DNA from: Trichomonas vaginalis G3
Taxonomy: Eukaryota; Parabasalia; Trichomonadida; Trichomonadidae
Direction of reading: 5' to 3'
Length of the DNA stretch: 64,000 nucleotides
Assembly: GCF_026262505.1 (NCBI RefSeq)
Contig: NC_067207.1
Coordinates: 18,072,082 to 18,136,081 of the forward strand
In this document: positions 19,301 to 29,111 of the stretch, piece after piece
Position numbering within the stretch: position 1 is the stretch's first letter
Layout of the letters: each line of letters begins with the position of its first letter
Notes under the pieces: model-generated
The model's input: only the letters and a program-made list of their open reading frames with translations
Databases searched by the model: none
Told to the model about the DNA's origin: nothing
Position numbers and translations under genes: made by a program

Positions 19301-22300
19301 TACAGCGAAATCTGTTCACGATAACGTGATTTACAACACTGTTGATTCGAATATGCAGGGATACGTCAATGGTTTGGTAATTCCATACAAGCCATCGATA
19401 TTTGGATCGATCAAATCTTACGGTGGTCCATCGATTTTCCTTCCAATTATCACTGCAGCGAAAAATTTTTCAGATCCGAAACTTTTAGTATCATCTTTCT
19501 TCGGTTTATTATCACCATTGATATCAATACGAAGCCAATTATTCATAGGAAAGAACTTTTTCGCTTGTTTGAACCAAGTTTTGAAACAAATTGACAAATC
19601 TTTTATTCCTGAAAATCTTCTTCAATATTTCATATCAATGTATGAAACATTAGAAGGTTCTCTCAAGAAAGAGTTCGAAGAACAGATCTTAAAAGACTTT
19701 TCTTTGACAAAATTGATTCCTTCTTTAATTCCGGACATTTATCTCCGGTTTCCAAACATTTTGTCAAACTTCAAGACCTTTGGGAAGTTCTTCAAGGTCT
19801 GTGTTTACTCTTTCAAAAACGATGAACTCGATATCAACTTCGCAAACTCACTTTACACCATTTTTATTATGATGAAAGAGGTCCAGTTCAACATAGAAAC
19901 AGATCTACCTAACATTTTCATTTACGGAACCTCTCATCAAAGTCCATTGTTGTCTTACGTCTGCTTATCGTTCATTACAAGGTATATTTGCATTGAACCG
20001 GACTTCATGATCAATTATCTCGCAAAATTTGGCTATTTCCTCCCTATTTTTGCCAATATCCATAATCCATGTCATGAAAATCAATACCTTCTCCTCAAAA
20101 TAGCAGCCATAGTGTTCAACAATGTCGGTAAAGGTGAGATTGTCAAGCAATTCATCAACTTTACTTCATCAATTGTGTTTGAAACATCAAAACCAGTCCA
20201 AATGTTCGATTTTCTTTGCACAATGATCAAAGAAAATAATCCTGAGAACCTAAGAATTGATGTTTCCTTCACAGATGACGTTTGCCAGGTATATTATCCA
20301 CAATTTTTGCCAATTATCTGTCACATGCTTCAGAAAATCCCATATGAAGATGCCTGCAACAAACTACGTATAATAAGGGACTGTTTTCTCACTGGTTTTC
20401 CAAAAGTTTTGACTTTCGTATTTTTCACGGCCATTATTTACATTGCGAACTTTACAAAGGACATGACATGGCTCCACATTCTGTTCCCCGATTCAAAAAT
20501 TGGCCAGGAAATTTATCAAATTATCGCTTTAATTAACGTTTCTATGGCAGTTTTCGGGAAACAGTTTGCTGATGCATATTATGAGATCTGTACTTATATC
20601 TTTGAGCAGAAGGTTTTCTCCCATTTCATATTGTCTTCCTTATTATATAATATGATCAATGTTCCTTCATATGAAATCACTGAGCATATCGATCCTGATA
20701 AGCTAGAATTTATTGACTTCATGAGATTGATACCAGATGTGCTGAAATCCAACAATAAAAACACAATGGATTTCTTTGCAGCTCCAAAGTCACTTTTGGA
20801 TGCCATAAAGCTTACTGTTGACTCTATTATCCACAGTAATATAGAAAGATTCGGTTCTGATACAATTTGGCTCTTATTTAGTAACGCATTGTTATATTTG
20901 AACGAATATGAGGAAGATTATGTGTCGCAAGAGATCAGAAGCTTAGTTTCTAATGAAGACAAGTACATTTGGCTCAAAATTGCTTCTCTTTACATATATC
21001 ATACTTTCCAAAGTTCTCATAACTCCGAAGATGCCTTGAAACTTCTCAAAAGTCAATGGAGTGAACTGTCCGATTTATCTGTCGATCAGATTTCGGAATT
21101 TTACGCTCAAAGGCAAGTTTCGAAAATTTCGGAAGCTGTGATCAACGAATGCAAGAACTACATGGGCGATGCGATCCACAATATCGAGGACAGCTTCGAT
21201 ACAATCGGATCTCAAATCGCTGTCGGTTCTTCGGATTTGGAAAATTTCCTCGAAGAAATGCACGCAATTCAGTCTGGTTTAACAGACAATCAGGATCTGG
21301 ACAGATACGAGAAGCACAGATCGTTCCTTTACGAGAATTTAATTGACAAATTAAATAATACGATTGGCGGTGTTTGGACATCGACAACCGATCGCTCAAT
21401 ACACATGAAATTCGATCCTGTTATAGATAGCTTCGGCAGACATTACAGATTGCGTCCAAACAAACATTTTAATGATCACATGGATGCTTCGAGAATGAGA
21501 GACCTTTGCACAAACGAAACAGTCATAGTAGAGAGGATGAAGACAATGGATGTCATTTCGCAGACTCACAAATTAACTGCCGACTCAATTTTGACATTAG
21601 ACTGTCAAATGTGCACAATTAGAAGAATATACTTGGGAAAGGTCATTGTTACATCCAACTATATTTATTTCGATGCAAATACCTTTATAACTCCGATTTC
21701 TGATGAAAAATACGATTCAAGAAAGTTTGTTGAGATTGAAACGTCATCAATTAACCATATGTTATGGAGAAGATTCCAATTGGTTAATTGTGCATGCGAA
21801 ATCTTTACTTCAAACTTGATTTCGTATTTCTTTATTTTCGATAACGACCAAACAAGGAACAATTTCTTACAGACAGTTGCAGAAAAAACATATACTCCTA
21901 ATCTGCAGATCTTCCAGAAGAAACCGTTCCTTGGATTAGTTCCTCCTGATATTATTGAAAAATGGAGAACAGGAAAGATGTCAAACTTCGAATATCTGTA
22001 CTGGTTAAACATGTTAGCAGGCAGATCATACAATGATATCTCTCAGTACCCTGTTTATCCATGGATTTTGTCAAATTACAAAAATGATACAATTAATTTC
22101 AATGAAAAAGGTAATTATAGGAAGCTCACTAAACCCCTTGGAGCATTAAACAGCACGAGATTGAGCAAACTTATAAAATCAAGGAAAGATGTTGAAGGAA
22201 CTGTTTTTGACTGCCTTTACAGGTCCCATTACTCTACTCCTGCCTTCGTTATATTTTATATGATAAGAATTGAGCCGTTTACAAGCTTACATATCCTTCT

Positions 22301-23723
22301 ACAAAAAGATAGATTTGATAATCCAAATAGATTGTTCTCTAGCATTCCTTACAGCTGGGAATTGGTCACAGGAACAGCCATAGATTTCAGAGAGCTCATT
22401 CCTGAGTTCTTTTCTTTCGGAACTTTCCTTAAAAATTCCGAAAATTACGATCTCGGCGAACTTTCAAACGGAACTCGAGTAAACGACGTCCAGCTTCCAC
22501 CATGGGCCAAGAACAGCTCTCAGTTTGTCATAATGAACAGGCTGGCCCTTGAATCTCCTTATGTTTCGGCAAATCTCAACCATTGGATCGATTTAATGTT
22601 CGGCTACAGATCGAGAGGCCAAGGCGCTGAGGATGTTTTCAACGTTTTCAGCCCTTACTCTTATTCCGAAGTTTTGAATGATCCAACAATTTCAGTAGAA
22701 GTGGCTCGCTCCTCCGCGTACAACTTTGGAACATGTCCTGACCAGATATTCAGCGAACCTTCCCCAGAGAAACAAATTCTGAAAACAAATAAAATTTGTT
22801 CATCGTCAGGATTCTTCGAATTCACCGAAACAAAGCTCGGAACTATCGAAGGCCATGTTGTTTCCATCTATTCCGATAACGATTCATACGTTCTTTTGAC
22901 TTCTGAAGGCACATGCATCAAATTCAAGAGTCAAAAGAACGGCCAATACACGTTTTCCACTGAAAAATATCCTTTCAGATGTTTCTCATCGCAATTCGTC
23001 TGCGTCATCAAAGAGACAGACACAATTGTCGTTTCAGCGCCATACAAAGATTACTTCGAAACATATTCTTTGTCCAAAAAGAATTTGCTGAAGACAAGTC
23101 CATCGAATGGCAGCACAATCACAGCTTTGACTGGTTCAGAGGATGGATCATCATTAGCTTCATGTTGTGTTGATTCCAGTGTCATCATTTGGAAAGGAGA
23201 AACTGATGAAGGAACAATTATTTCTGTTCATTCTAATCCCGTCAAATTTGTTTGCATGAACAAAAGAAATGACTCTTTAGTGTCTGTTGACAGCTCCAAT
23301 TTATTGGTTTGCACGAGTATATCATCAGGAAAACCATTCTCTATCTGTCAATTGCCTCAAATGCCAAGTATTTTGTTGCTTTCGCCAATGGGATTAATTG
23401 TTACTGTTACTTCTCCTTTGAATGTAGAAAACCAAGGATCAATAGAAGTCAGAGATTTGTGTTGCAACATTGTTGCAAGTCTTCCTCTGAAGTTTAACTC
23501 TTGCAAGGCTGTCATTGCTCAAATGCCTGATTTCGGTGAGTTCCTGATTATTGGAATAGAAAGGAAGTTGGTGATTTGGAGACTGTTCGATTTGAAGTCT
23601 GTTGGAATTCACAAACTGAATTCTTTGATCTCCGAAATTTCTTATGTAAGCGAATCAAATTTGATTTTGATCGTGCTGGAAAACGGAGACTTTATCAGAC
23701 TGCAGCTCACTATATCATCATGA
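16302..23723 (+). CDS. BEACH-domain protein (ARM-like / ConA-like / PH-BEACH-WD40)
   Basis: This is a single exon of 2473 residues from ATG 16302-16304; an in-frame extension upstream offers only TTG. The first ~850 residues are helical and armadillo-like. A ConA-like segment lies around 880-1000 (FDTWLKYKLEFTKSDARLYI), helical repeats follow to about 1600, and a PH-like domain at about 1730-1865 precedes the BEACH domain at about 1889-2130. BEACH signatures include MSNFEYLYWLNMLAGRSYND, HYSTPAFVIFYMIRIEPFT, IPEFF, LPPWA and LNHWIDLMFGYRSRGQGA. WD40-type repeats run from about 2176 to the end (for example GSSLASCCVDSSVIIWKG). This is the standard order of large BEACH proteins (LYST, neurobeachin, LvsA), which act as scaffolds in membrane fusion and fission, lysosome size control and phagocytosis. 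The gene is complete; its subtype and cargo are unknown. Confidence 0.93.
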   Translation: MKSNEYYNILMSAYSSDDRIDMQKLGIDSDLAEHFSKFKLQKIQIKRKELDKKPDDQKRSFLIEKLRLSESIPYDPYLAVIKKFASSKVDPHNNQMFLIFAPFLTRFVANFAINILNCMNSDPSSNSTLIKEMPSIQDVAFKYVKYGGNDILIILNDLYFNLIPYLNVSNDRTSFLYNSSEMITSATNVLINLQVSRDCFFSGILDFIIQLIFHSLTNANFSGIFETIYDSAFTLVSQEEVFQQLTKLQKSNIIIAISLLYRQMDADKYEEKAMLLYNCLYFLPLIFRTKELDIQPTIDVVYVFLTKFLTNMVGDLPSFEGENINVPEIEMNMIYILSKNFQKPLVSPELLKDYENDPIYLNAPTFYSQFYLQLVSKFRQIFLMNQDFFKGFASQLTPQHYPQLFSFLLMIINKAKDGAFNLFLYKSKFIEIMFNSALLNNSFCEHLNENNLIYDYYYQLQEMIFNFLGNSNIAKVIYITLSKVISQRQPRTIKFLLNTLTHSIIINKINLSTFTSVDLLESLRLAESSFKIFLTENENKEVLEARTRIIAFYEFLYLKINPVVIFSQPKPTMHLLSLLNEDELVDTVVRWIEFAFMSCKATFTLTERCLNLLKTRNDQNFLLKFVEIFAKSCNNSKNDICKSIMQAKAFTVINQLISQYTEVENYDKTIALTLVQYLLQIIYHVSLKDAEVAKDLNNSPFGIFQKLAVVARKLEISDEIINFLFSYITMSNEWTKSNAEIVNRGPLYFITKWTIGTEKFPEVSSLLYHLIESSIPNRFQCCQASVISHLVEHIATYENIDSACNCFSLIGTSFFHKRELENSLKAIAAGHTNSINLFRLLITILGGTNNIPPSFIHLYDVDNSYFKAATMKVLSPVTIEFSADNSLFNEGNLLNIIYQDLQILIDYKDGSHTFSAVVDNLLVQSVSSSKRTSFDTWLKYKLEFTKSDARLYINNELLEITRLPKRPIKLTDIEIKLSHCDFESLKVTQLGFPEKVLAEYTAKSVHDNVIYNTVDSNMQGYVNGLVIPYKPSIFGSIKSYGGPSIFLPIITAAKNFSDPKLLVSSFFGLLSPLISIRSQLFIGKNFFACLNQVLKQIDKSFIPENLLQYFISMYETLEGSLKKEFEEQILKDFSLTKLIPSLIPDIYLRFPNILSNFKTFGKFFKVCVYSFKNDELDINFANSLYTIFIMMKEVQFNIETDLPNIFIYGTSHQSPLLSYVCLSFITRYICIEPDFMINYLAKFGYFLPIFANIHNPCHENQYLLLKIAAIVFNNVGKGEIVKQFINFTSSIVFETSKPVQMFDFLCTMIKENNPENLRIDVSFTDDVCQVYYPQFLPIICHMLQKIPYEDACNKLRIIRDCFLTGFPKVLTFVFFTAIIYIANFTKDMTWLHILFPDSKIGQEIYQIIALINVSMAVFGKQFADAYYEICTYIFEQKVFSHFILSSLLYNMINVPSYEITEHIDPDKLEFIDFMRLIPDVLKSNNKNTMDFFAAPKSLLDAIKLTVDSIIHSNIERFGSDTIWLLFSNALLYLNEYEEDYVSQEIRSLVSNEDKYIWLKIASLYIYHTFQSSHNSEDALKLLKSQWSELSDLSVDQISEFYAQRQVSKISEAVINECKNYMGDAIHNIEDSFDTIGSQIAVGSSDLENFLEEMHAIQSGLTDNQDLDRYEKHRSFLYENLIDKLNNTIGGVWTSTTDRSIHMKFDPVIDSFGRHYRLRPNKHFNDHMDASRMRDLCTNETVIVERMKTMDVISQTHKLTADSILTLDCQMCTIRRIYLGKVIVTSNYIYFDANTFITPISDEKYDSRKFVEIETSSINHMLWRRFQLVNCACEIFTSNLISYFFIFDNDQTRNNFLQTVAEKTYTPNLQIFQKKPFLGLVPPDIIEKWRTGKMSNFEYLYWLNMLAGRSYNDISQYPVYPWILSNYKNDTINFNEKGNYRKLTKPLGALNSTRLSKLIKSRKDVEGTVFDCLYRSHYSTPAFVIFYMIRIEPFTSLHILLQKDRFDNPNRLFSSIPYSWELVTGTAIDFRELIPEFFSFGTFLKNSENYDLGELSNGTRVNDVQLPPWAKNSSQFVIMNRLALESPYVSANLNHWIDLMFGYRSRGQGAEDVFNVFSPYSYSEVLNDPTISVEVARSSAYNFGTCPDQIFSEPSPEKQILKTNKICSSSGFFEFTETKLGTIEGHVVSIYSDNDSYVLLTSEGTCIKFKSQKNGQYTFSTEKYPFRCFSSQFVCVIKETDTIVVSAPYKDYFETYSLSKKNLLKTSPSNGSTITALTGSEDGSSLASCCVDSSVIIWKGETDEGTIISVHSNPVKFVCMNKRNDSLVSVDSSNLLVCTSISSGKPFSICQLPQMPSILLLSPMGLIVTVTSPLNVENQGSIEVRDLCCNIVASLPLKFNSCKAVIAQMPDFGEFLIIGIERKLVIWRLFDLKSVGIHKLNSLISEISYVSESNLILIVLENGDFIRLQLTISS

Positions 23724-24990
23724 TTTTTTATTTTAATTAGTTATATTTTTATCAAAGCGCGGATTTTAATTTATATTTTATTTTTATATATATTTTTTAT
23801 TTTAAATGTATTTTGATATGCTATTTTTCAACCAAAACAATATTTTTATATCTAGATTATTAAGAGAATAACTTGTATTCAATATGATCAAGAACTTTGA
23901 CCTATTGATATGTAATCGTGGCACTCGATCCATAAAAATAGTAAAGAAACTTAAATCATATGTTATAAGTATCAAAAACGAAATCATTATATGGTACTAT
24001 ATTTGATTTCTTCGTTATTAGTCCCTTCAAATCTCCACATTTTGGACAATAAATAATAGTTTGTGGAACCTAATTTATATTCTGAAGGTTGAATTTATCT
24101 TACATGAAAACCCTGAATTATAAATAGATGAAACAGACATTTCAACACTCCTGCTTTCGAAATAGCTTCAACCGAAAGCACTAAATCTACTATTGAATCT
24201 TTGTGATCTAAGCAATGCAGTAGAGAGGGAATTAATATAATGTTGAAATCTTTGAAAGATGTGATAATTTCCACATTGCATATAGTTCAAGATTTCTGAC
24301 TGCTTTATGATATTTTTTATATTTCTTATAAATCTTTGAAGTGTCAAAGAAGGTTTCATTATGAACACTATGTTGGATCTAATTGGTTTATTGATATATG
24401 CATTATCGAGGAATATTGGAGGATTTATCAATATCAACAACTGAAAACAATGAACTTCAACATATCTCATAAAATAATACCTTATGATTTGCATCCCAAT
24501 ATCTCATATGATTCATCCATAAAAGTTTGCTTTAAATTTGTCTACCATCCTGAATAATAAGAAACTGATTTTTCATCTCAGTCAAATTTCACCTTTCTGA
24601 CATTAGCAACCCAGTTTTTTAATATATCAAAATCTCATAAGCAACAAATATTTGTGCATGCATGAACTAATGATCATGTATAACATCAATAAATGAGGTC
24701 TCAGTGCTCACATTAAAAATTTCATTAAGATCTCTTCCTTAAATTGACTGATAATTTAACATACCCCTTTATGCAAATTCAAAAGCCAAGATCTTAGTTC
24801 ATTATTGGATATTTTATTTGAAATCGAAATGAAATTTGATAATTTATGAGCAAATATATAACTTTTCTTAATAATTTCCCTTTTATAAGTCATATCATAC
24901 TTAATTCTAGAAATATTGGTCTCTGAAATCAATATTTAAATTTTCAACGATAAAAAAAAATTCACGGCCAAAACGAAAAAATTTCTCAAT
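23724..24990. other. AT-rich spacer without a supported gene
   Basis: This 1.27-kb stretch separates two genes of the same orientation. Overlapping open frames on both strands near 24168-24557 are short, lack motifs, and the plus-strand one starts at TTG. I see no repeat or RNA gene. Confidence 0.5.
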
Positions 24991-24995
24991 TCATT

Positions 24996-25000
24996 TCATT
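24996..25000 (+). promoter_or_regulatory. Initiator element (TCATT) of the RRM gene
   Basis: TCATTTCATT at 24991-25000 holds two overlapping matches to the trichomonad initiator consensus TCA(C/T)(T/A). Using the A at 24998 gives a 16-nt leader before ATG 25014; using 24993 gives 21 nt. Confidence 0.6.
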
Positions 25001-25013
25001 TATTTTAATTTAA

Positions 25014-26507
25014 ATGGAGCAATATCAAGCCTATGTTGTAAACGGAGTAGTTTCCGATCTTAGTCTTGATGATATTGCCAACAACGTCTCAATAGCAACC
25101 CAAAACAAAGTTAGTTCTTTTCAATTTGATACAACACCTTCATCACGTTCTTTAGCCTTTGTTTTTGAAAACAAAATCACCTTAAAAGCCATGAAAGAAC
25201 AGTTTCCAGAGGCTAAAGTCTATCCAGTTGTTGAATTTGATGATCATGTTTCTAGAAATACAGTCATTTATTTAACCAATTTCCCTGAAGGAGTTACAAC
25301 TATTGGCATTCAACAGATTGTCAAGTCATTCGGTGAAACAGTTTCTTACGGACAGTTAAATTACATGCATTTCTTCATGATGCAACGCGATTACCATGCT
25401 ACATGCATCGCCCGTATATTACCTTACGTAGAGTTCCAGAATGGACACTTCAAAGTCTACTTAGACTACAAGCAAATCCCAATTATTCACGTTTCTCAAA
25501 TTTCAAAGGAGTTCAAGGAAGAAGACGTCATTGAACGCATCAAATCTGTCAAACCAGTCTTGAAATACTACTCAAAGCCAAAGGAAGACAACTTTTTCAC
25601 TTTGAATGTTCTTTTCGATACAATCGAAGATTCAAATGCCGTCATCAAGGCTCTTAACTTCATGGAATACGGTGACGATGAAGTCCTCTTGACTCCTTAC
25701 GTTCCTCACGATGTTTTCGAAAAAATGAAAAGTTGGCAGCTGAAAATCGACAATCTCAGCATCGACGTCAAGTGCAAAAAGATCTACGAACACTTCATAC
25801 AGTACGGACCCATCTTTTCTGTCAATATTTTCAAGAAAGGATCTTGCACAGCTTATATCCTCTTCATGGCCAACGAATCAGCGACCAAAGCCAAGGAGAA
25901 CGAACAGAACGTCACGTTCGTAAACGCCACGAACTACAACATGATCTACGTTTCACATCTTCCACATAATGTTAAACAAGACGAGATAAAACAGCTTTTC
26001 CCGAAGGCCGCCAACATCCAGATCAATCCCAATGCAAACAGAGGCTTCCCACCGCAAGTAATCCTTTCTTTCGAGAACGAGGAAGACGGAAAACTCGCTT
26101 TGGAAAAAGGAAACCAAACATTTGTCAGAGGAATCAGGTTACTCTGCAACCCGAGAATTTCGAAGGAGAATTTGTTGAAGCAGAACCAGGGTGTGCAGGA
26201 TAAACCAGACCGTACAATTGTCATCAAGAACTTGGAGTGGGACATCACGTTCGAGGAAGTTGCGAAACTCTGTGCAGAGTTCGGAACAGTCGACAGATTG
26301 TCTGTTAAGAATGGTCCGACATTTTCAACAGCAATTGCTCAGTACACAGAAGTGGAAATGGCGCAGAAAGCAATCAAGGAAATGGTCGAGTACCAGATGA
26401 ACGACAGATGGGTTTCGGTCGAAGCGTACAACCCAATGACGTCAAGGAACCAGGCAAAGCATATAGAACAGAGAAGGTTCCAGGGAAGAGGTGGATATAA
26501 TAAATAA
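25014..26507 (+). CDS. Multi-RRM RNA-binding protein (poly(A)-binding-protein-like)
   Basis: This 497-aa protein contains up to five RRM-like units. A divergent one lies at the N-terminus. Clearer ones begin at NTVIYLTNFPEGV (about 83), WQLKIDNLSIDV (about 240), NMIYVSHLPHNV (about 309) and RTIVIKNLEWDI (about 402). The last has a good RNP2 (IVIKNL) and a weak RNP1 (FSTAIAQYT). The tail ends RFQGRGGYNK, a short RGG-type end. Tandem RRMs suit poly(A)-binding or other mRNA-binding proteins, but no C-terminal MLLE/PABC domain is present, so a PABP label is only tentative. The stop codon TAA is followed by A, making TAAA, the motif associated with trichomonad polyadenylation. The initiator at 24991-25000 supports the chosen start. 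Confidence 0.8.
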   Translation: MEQYQAYVVNGVVSDLSLDDIANNVSIATQNKVSSFQFDTTPSSRSLAFVFENKITLKAMKEQFPEAKVYPVVEFDDHVSRNTVIYLTNFPEGVTTIGIQQIVKSFGETVSYGQLNYMHFFMMQRDYHATCIARILPYVEFQNGHFKVYLDYKQIPIIHVSQISKEFKEEDVIERIKSVKPVLKYYSKPKEDNFFTLNVLFDTIEDSNAVIKALNFMEYGDDEVLLTPYVPHDVFEKMKSWQLKIDNLSIDVKCKKIYEHFIQYGPIFSVNIFKKGSCTAYILFMANESATKAKENEQNVTFVNATNYNMIYVSHLPHNVKQDEIKQLFPKAANIQINPNANRGFPPQVILSFENEEDGKLALEKGNQTFVRGIRLLCNPRISKENLLKQNQGVQDKPDRTIVIKNLEWDITFEEVAKLCAEFGTVDRLSVKNGPTFSTAIAQYTEVEMAQKAIKEMVEYQMNDRWVSVEAYNPMTSRNQAKHIEQRRFQGRGGYNK

Positions 26508-26539
26508 AGTAAATGATGTGTTTTATAATTTTTCACAAA

Positions 26540-26880
26540 TTAAGTTAATTTTTTCCATTTATTATGATAGTCATATAATATAGCATAATAAAGAGCAGAT
26601 TTTCCATCTTCATCTTTTGCATGTGAAATACGAAGTTTGGCTGTTTCTTTGCGACTATTTCTTTGTTATTAAATTTTGCTGTATAATGAAGTACGGTTTC
26701 TCCATTATTACCTTTTTCATTGATTTTTCCCAGTAATGTGAAAAAAGAATTTCGGATGTTTCTTAACTATTTCTTTATGATGCATTATGAATAGCGTTTT
26801 TTCCATCTTTACCTTTATCATTGATATTTGCAATAAGTGATAAAAGAAACTCAGTTATTTTTTATAGAGACTTCTCAGTT
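26540..26880 (-). pseudogene. Decayed ankyrin-repeat gene, 3' part
   Basis: Read on the minus strand, three ankyrin-type pieces follow each other: EFLLSLIANINDKGKDGKNA, INEKGNNGETVLHYTAKFNN and KDEDGKSALYYAILYDYHNK, ending KWKKLT and a stop at 26540-26542. The NIN-KG-DGKTALHYAA pattern is that of the very large ankyrin family of Trichomonas vaginalis. Several in-frame stops and at least two frame changes separate the pieces, and no 5' end is visible. Only about two and a half repeats remain, so this is a dead fragment. It lies just behind the RRM gene, tail to tail. Confidence 0.75.
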
Positions 26881-27463
26881 CATTAAAAAAATTAATCCAC
26901 AAACAAATGCCATTGTTATTCATAATGGAAAAAAAAAATCATGTCCTCCAAATACTAATTAGTATTCCAAGACGTTTACTCAGACTCCTCTATTAAAATC
27001 TCTAATCTAATTCTGGTTTTTATTATGGGTGCACTTACCTCATTCTTAATTTCTCTCAATTTTTTGGATGCCAAGCTTTATATCTCAACTTTCTATGATT
27101 AAAAGTTAATATTATTGATAGGGAATAAGCTATTATTATAAAATACCTAGTACCTCATGTGGCTATTATACTTTTTGCTGTTAAAATAAAAAAATATTAT
27201 GAGAGCATGTCAGAAAGTGGTAATTGCACCAATGACAAAAAAGGTGACAACATACTTAAAATCAATTGTTACAAGATCATGATCAATCTCTAAATCATTG
27301 ATTATTTTGAAGCTGGTGAATCAGTAATATAGCTATCAATAGTTACTGCATCTATTTCTTCAGTTTGGTGCTCAAATAATGATTTTTGAGACCGGAAACG
27401 CAGAATTATTAATTCACATCATATTTTATTGATTGAAAAAGTGACAAATATTATTAACTGATA
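26881..27463. other. AT-rich spacer and upstream region of the DUF5713-like gene
   Basis: No coding sequence is recognised. A TCATA at 27419-27423 could serve as an initiator for the next gene, but it would give a 43-nt leader, longer than usual for trichomonads. Confidence 0.4.
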
Positions 27464-27802
27464 ATGAGCAACAATACTAATCACAGAAAATTTGATCCAA
27501 ATTACGCGCTCATCAAGGATATGGTTTCTGATCCATATTATCCAAACGTTCAAGTTGATAAAGTAAAAACTATCATTGAAACATTTATTAAATTTCTCGA
27601 AGAAGGCATCACAGATCTCGATGCAATCCAAGATAAGCTTGATCAATTATGCCATTCAATAAATGATCTGATGGATGAATTTTATGAAAATGATAGTGAA
27701 ATTGAAACAATTGCACGAGAATCTATTGCCTCAACAATAGATTATATTTTAGAATGGTTTAATATTAATATTGATCTTGAAACTGCTTTAGCAGAAAGGT
27801 GA
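27464..27802 (+). CDS. DUF5713-like small protein, possibly of bacterial origin
   Basis: This 112-aa acidic, helical protein starts at ATG 27464. It resembles what I remember of DUF5713, an uncharacterised family found mainly in bacteria: an N-terminal YALIKDMVSDPYYPN followed by VDKVK, a central INDLMDEFYENDSEIETIAR, and a C-terminal helix ending in LETALAER. The pattern DM-D-YYP, VDK and NDLQDEF-SEIETVAR is the family's signature as I recall it, and the length is complete. The function is unknown; no catalytic residues can be assigned, and there is no signal peptide or membrane segment. Its presence in a protist would suggest lateral transfer from bacteria, which is common in trichomonads. 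The last codons lie inside a 36-bp sequence that is repeated 278 bp downstream. Confidence 0.65.
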   Translation: MSNNTNHRKFDPNYALIKDMVSDPYYPNVQVDKVKTIIETFIKFLEEGITDLDAIQDKLDQLCHSINDLMDEFYENDSEIETIARESIASTIDYILEWFNINIDLETALAER

Positions 27803-27830
27803 CCAACCTATTTTTTGAAAGTCCGCCATA
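27795..27830 (+). repeat. 36-bp direct repeat, first copy, across the DUF5713-like stop codon
   Basis: The sequence begins AAAGGTGACCAA and ends GAAAGTCCGCCATA. It covers the last codons and stop of the upstream gene and recurs at 28073-28108 with one mismatch. Confidence 0.85.
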
Positions 27831-28072
27831 TTGACCAGGTTCCAGAGTTTAACAATTGCTTTAAATTCTCTGAACTTAAGCATAAATGGCACTGTGCTTC
27901 ACATGTCATTAATCTAACCCATTGATTACCATATCCAATTTATATTTTTAATTTTTATTTTTGTTTGTAAATAGTATTTTTGATTTAATTTTACTTTTTA
28001 TTCATTAATCTTACCGATTTGAGACAAGTTAGACGGAATGTCTTATTTTATTCATAATTTTCGATCCGATTC

Positions 28073-28108
28073 AAAGGTGACCAAACTATTTTTTGAAAGT
28101 CCGCCATA
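28073..28108 (+). repeat. 36-bp direct repeat, second copy
   Basis: This copies 27795-27830 with one C-to-A change, 278 bp downstream and outside any gene. The intervening sequence is not itself repeated. Confidence 0.85.
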
Positions 28109-28860
28109 ACTTTAATGGTACTATTTCAGCGTGTACAATGAATACAAAAATTCTAAGAGTTCCACATAAAATAGTACTTTAGACTTGAGTTAATGCTACC
28201 AAGCAAATGTTAAAAAGATGACTTTAGTGTTTTGATAATCAAAGATTAAAATCATTATTGTCTAAATCAATAATCATAACGACAGAAGTTAATGTTTTTT
28301 CATAAGTGCATTAAATCCACTTTTAAAAGTATACCTCAAAAATCAAAATATCAAAAAAAAATTGGCCGATAGGTTTGGCTTTAATTTTTGTCTGCTTTTA
28401 TGATTTGATATGGATGTTATAATTTTAAAAGTTGAGCCAAATTCACCAATAGATTTTTGAGATTTGCAAATACTCAATAATTTTCAGCGTGTTATCTTTT
28501 ATTAAAAGAACTATTTGGTTTCAGTATCATATAAATTGATATTTACTTTCTATTTGAACCTTCATTTAGCTAATGATTTAATAATACAGATTTCATCTAG
28601 TCCTTATAAGAGAATTTTGAATTTGTTATAATAAAAAAACAAACAGATATAGCTTACACTTCTATAATAAAGATACCTTTTATAGAAATCAGTATGAAAT
28701 GTGTTTTGGCTTATTGGAAGCATATCAGACATAATCGCCATAATCAAAAAATCTATATACCCAATAAGTAATAAATTTGTCGATATAGATTTTCCATAAA
28801 ATTAGTTTTTAGTCTGATCTTAAAATAAATTTAATTTTTTATAAAAAAAATCACATTTAA

Positions 28861-28911
28861 AAGTACCTTTTTAGTAGCTCGAAATCCTGTTGGTGGATTT
28901 CGGGCGTACTT
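28861..28911. other. Nested inverted repeat (hairpin)
   Basis: CGAAATCC (28880-28887) and GGATTTCG (28894-28901) form a perfect 8-bp stem with a 7-nt loop. Outside it, AAGTAC (28861-28866) pairs with GTACTT (28906-28911). No T-run follows, so it is not an obvious polymerase III end. It could be a transposon relic or a small structured RNA. Confidence 0.4.
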
Positions 28912-29111
28912 CAAAATTAGCTTTTCTTCTACATATGCAAGCTATATTTTAAATATGGAGCAAATCGGATCGGCGAAAGGAGTTTAGTTACCTTTGATTT
29001 GATGTTTAGTTGGTTTAAGTTTACTTTAATTTAAACTAAGTATTCAAAACTAAATAAGAAGTTATTAAAAATCAGTTAATTTACAAACAAACAAGCTGAA
29101 ATTGCAAATTT

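Larger units (their letters stand above)
27803..29111. other. AT-rich spacer with a direct repeat and a hairpin
   Basis: This 1.3-kb region separates the DUF5713-like gene from the 3' end of the hydrolase gene. It holds the second copy of the 36-bp repeat and the hairpin at 28861-28911. No coding frame is supported. Confidence 0.5.
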
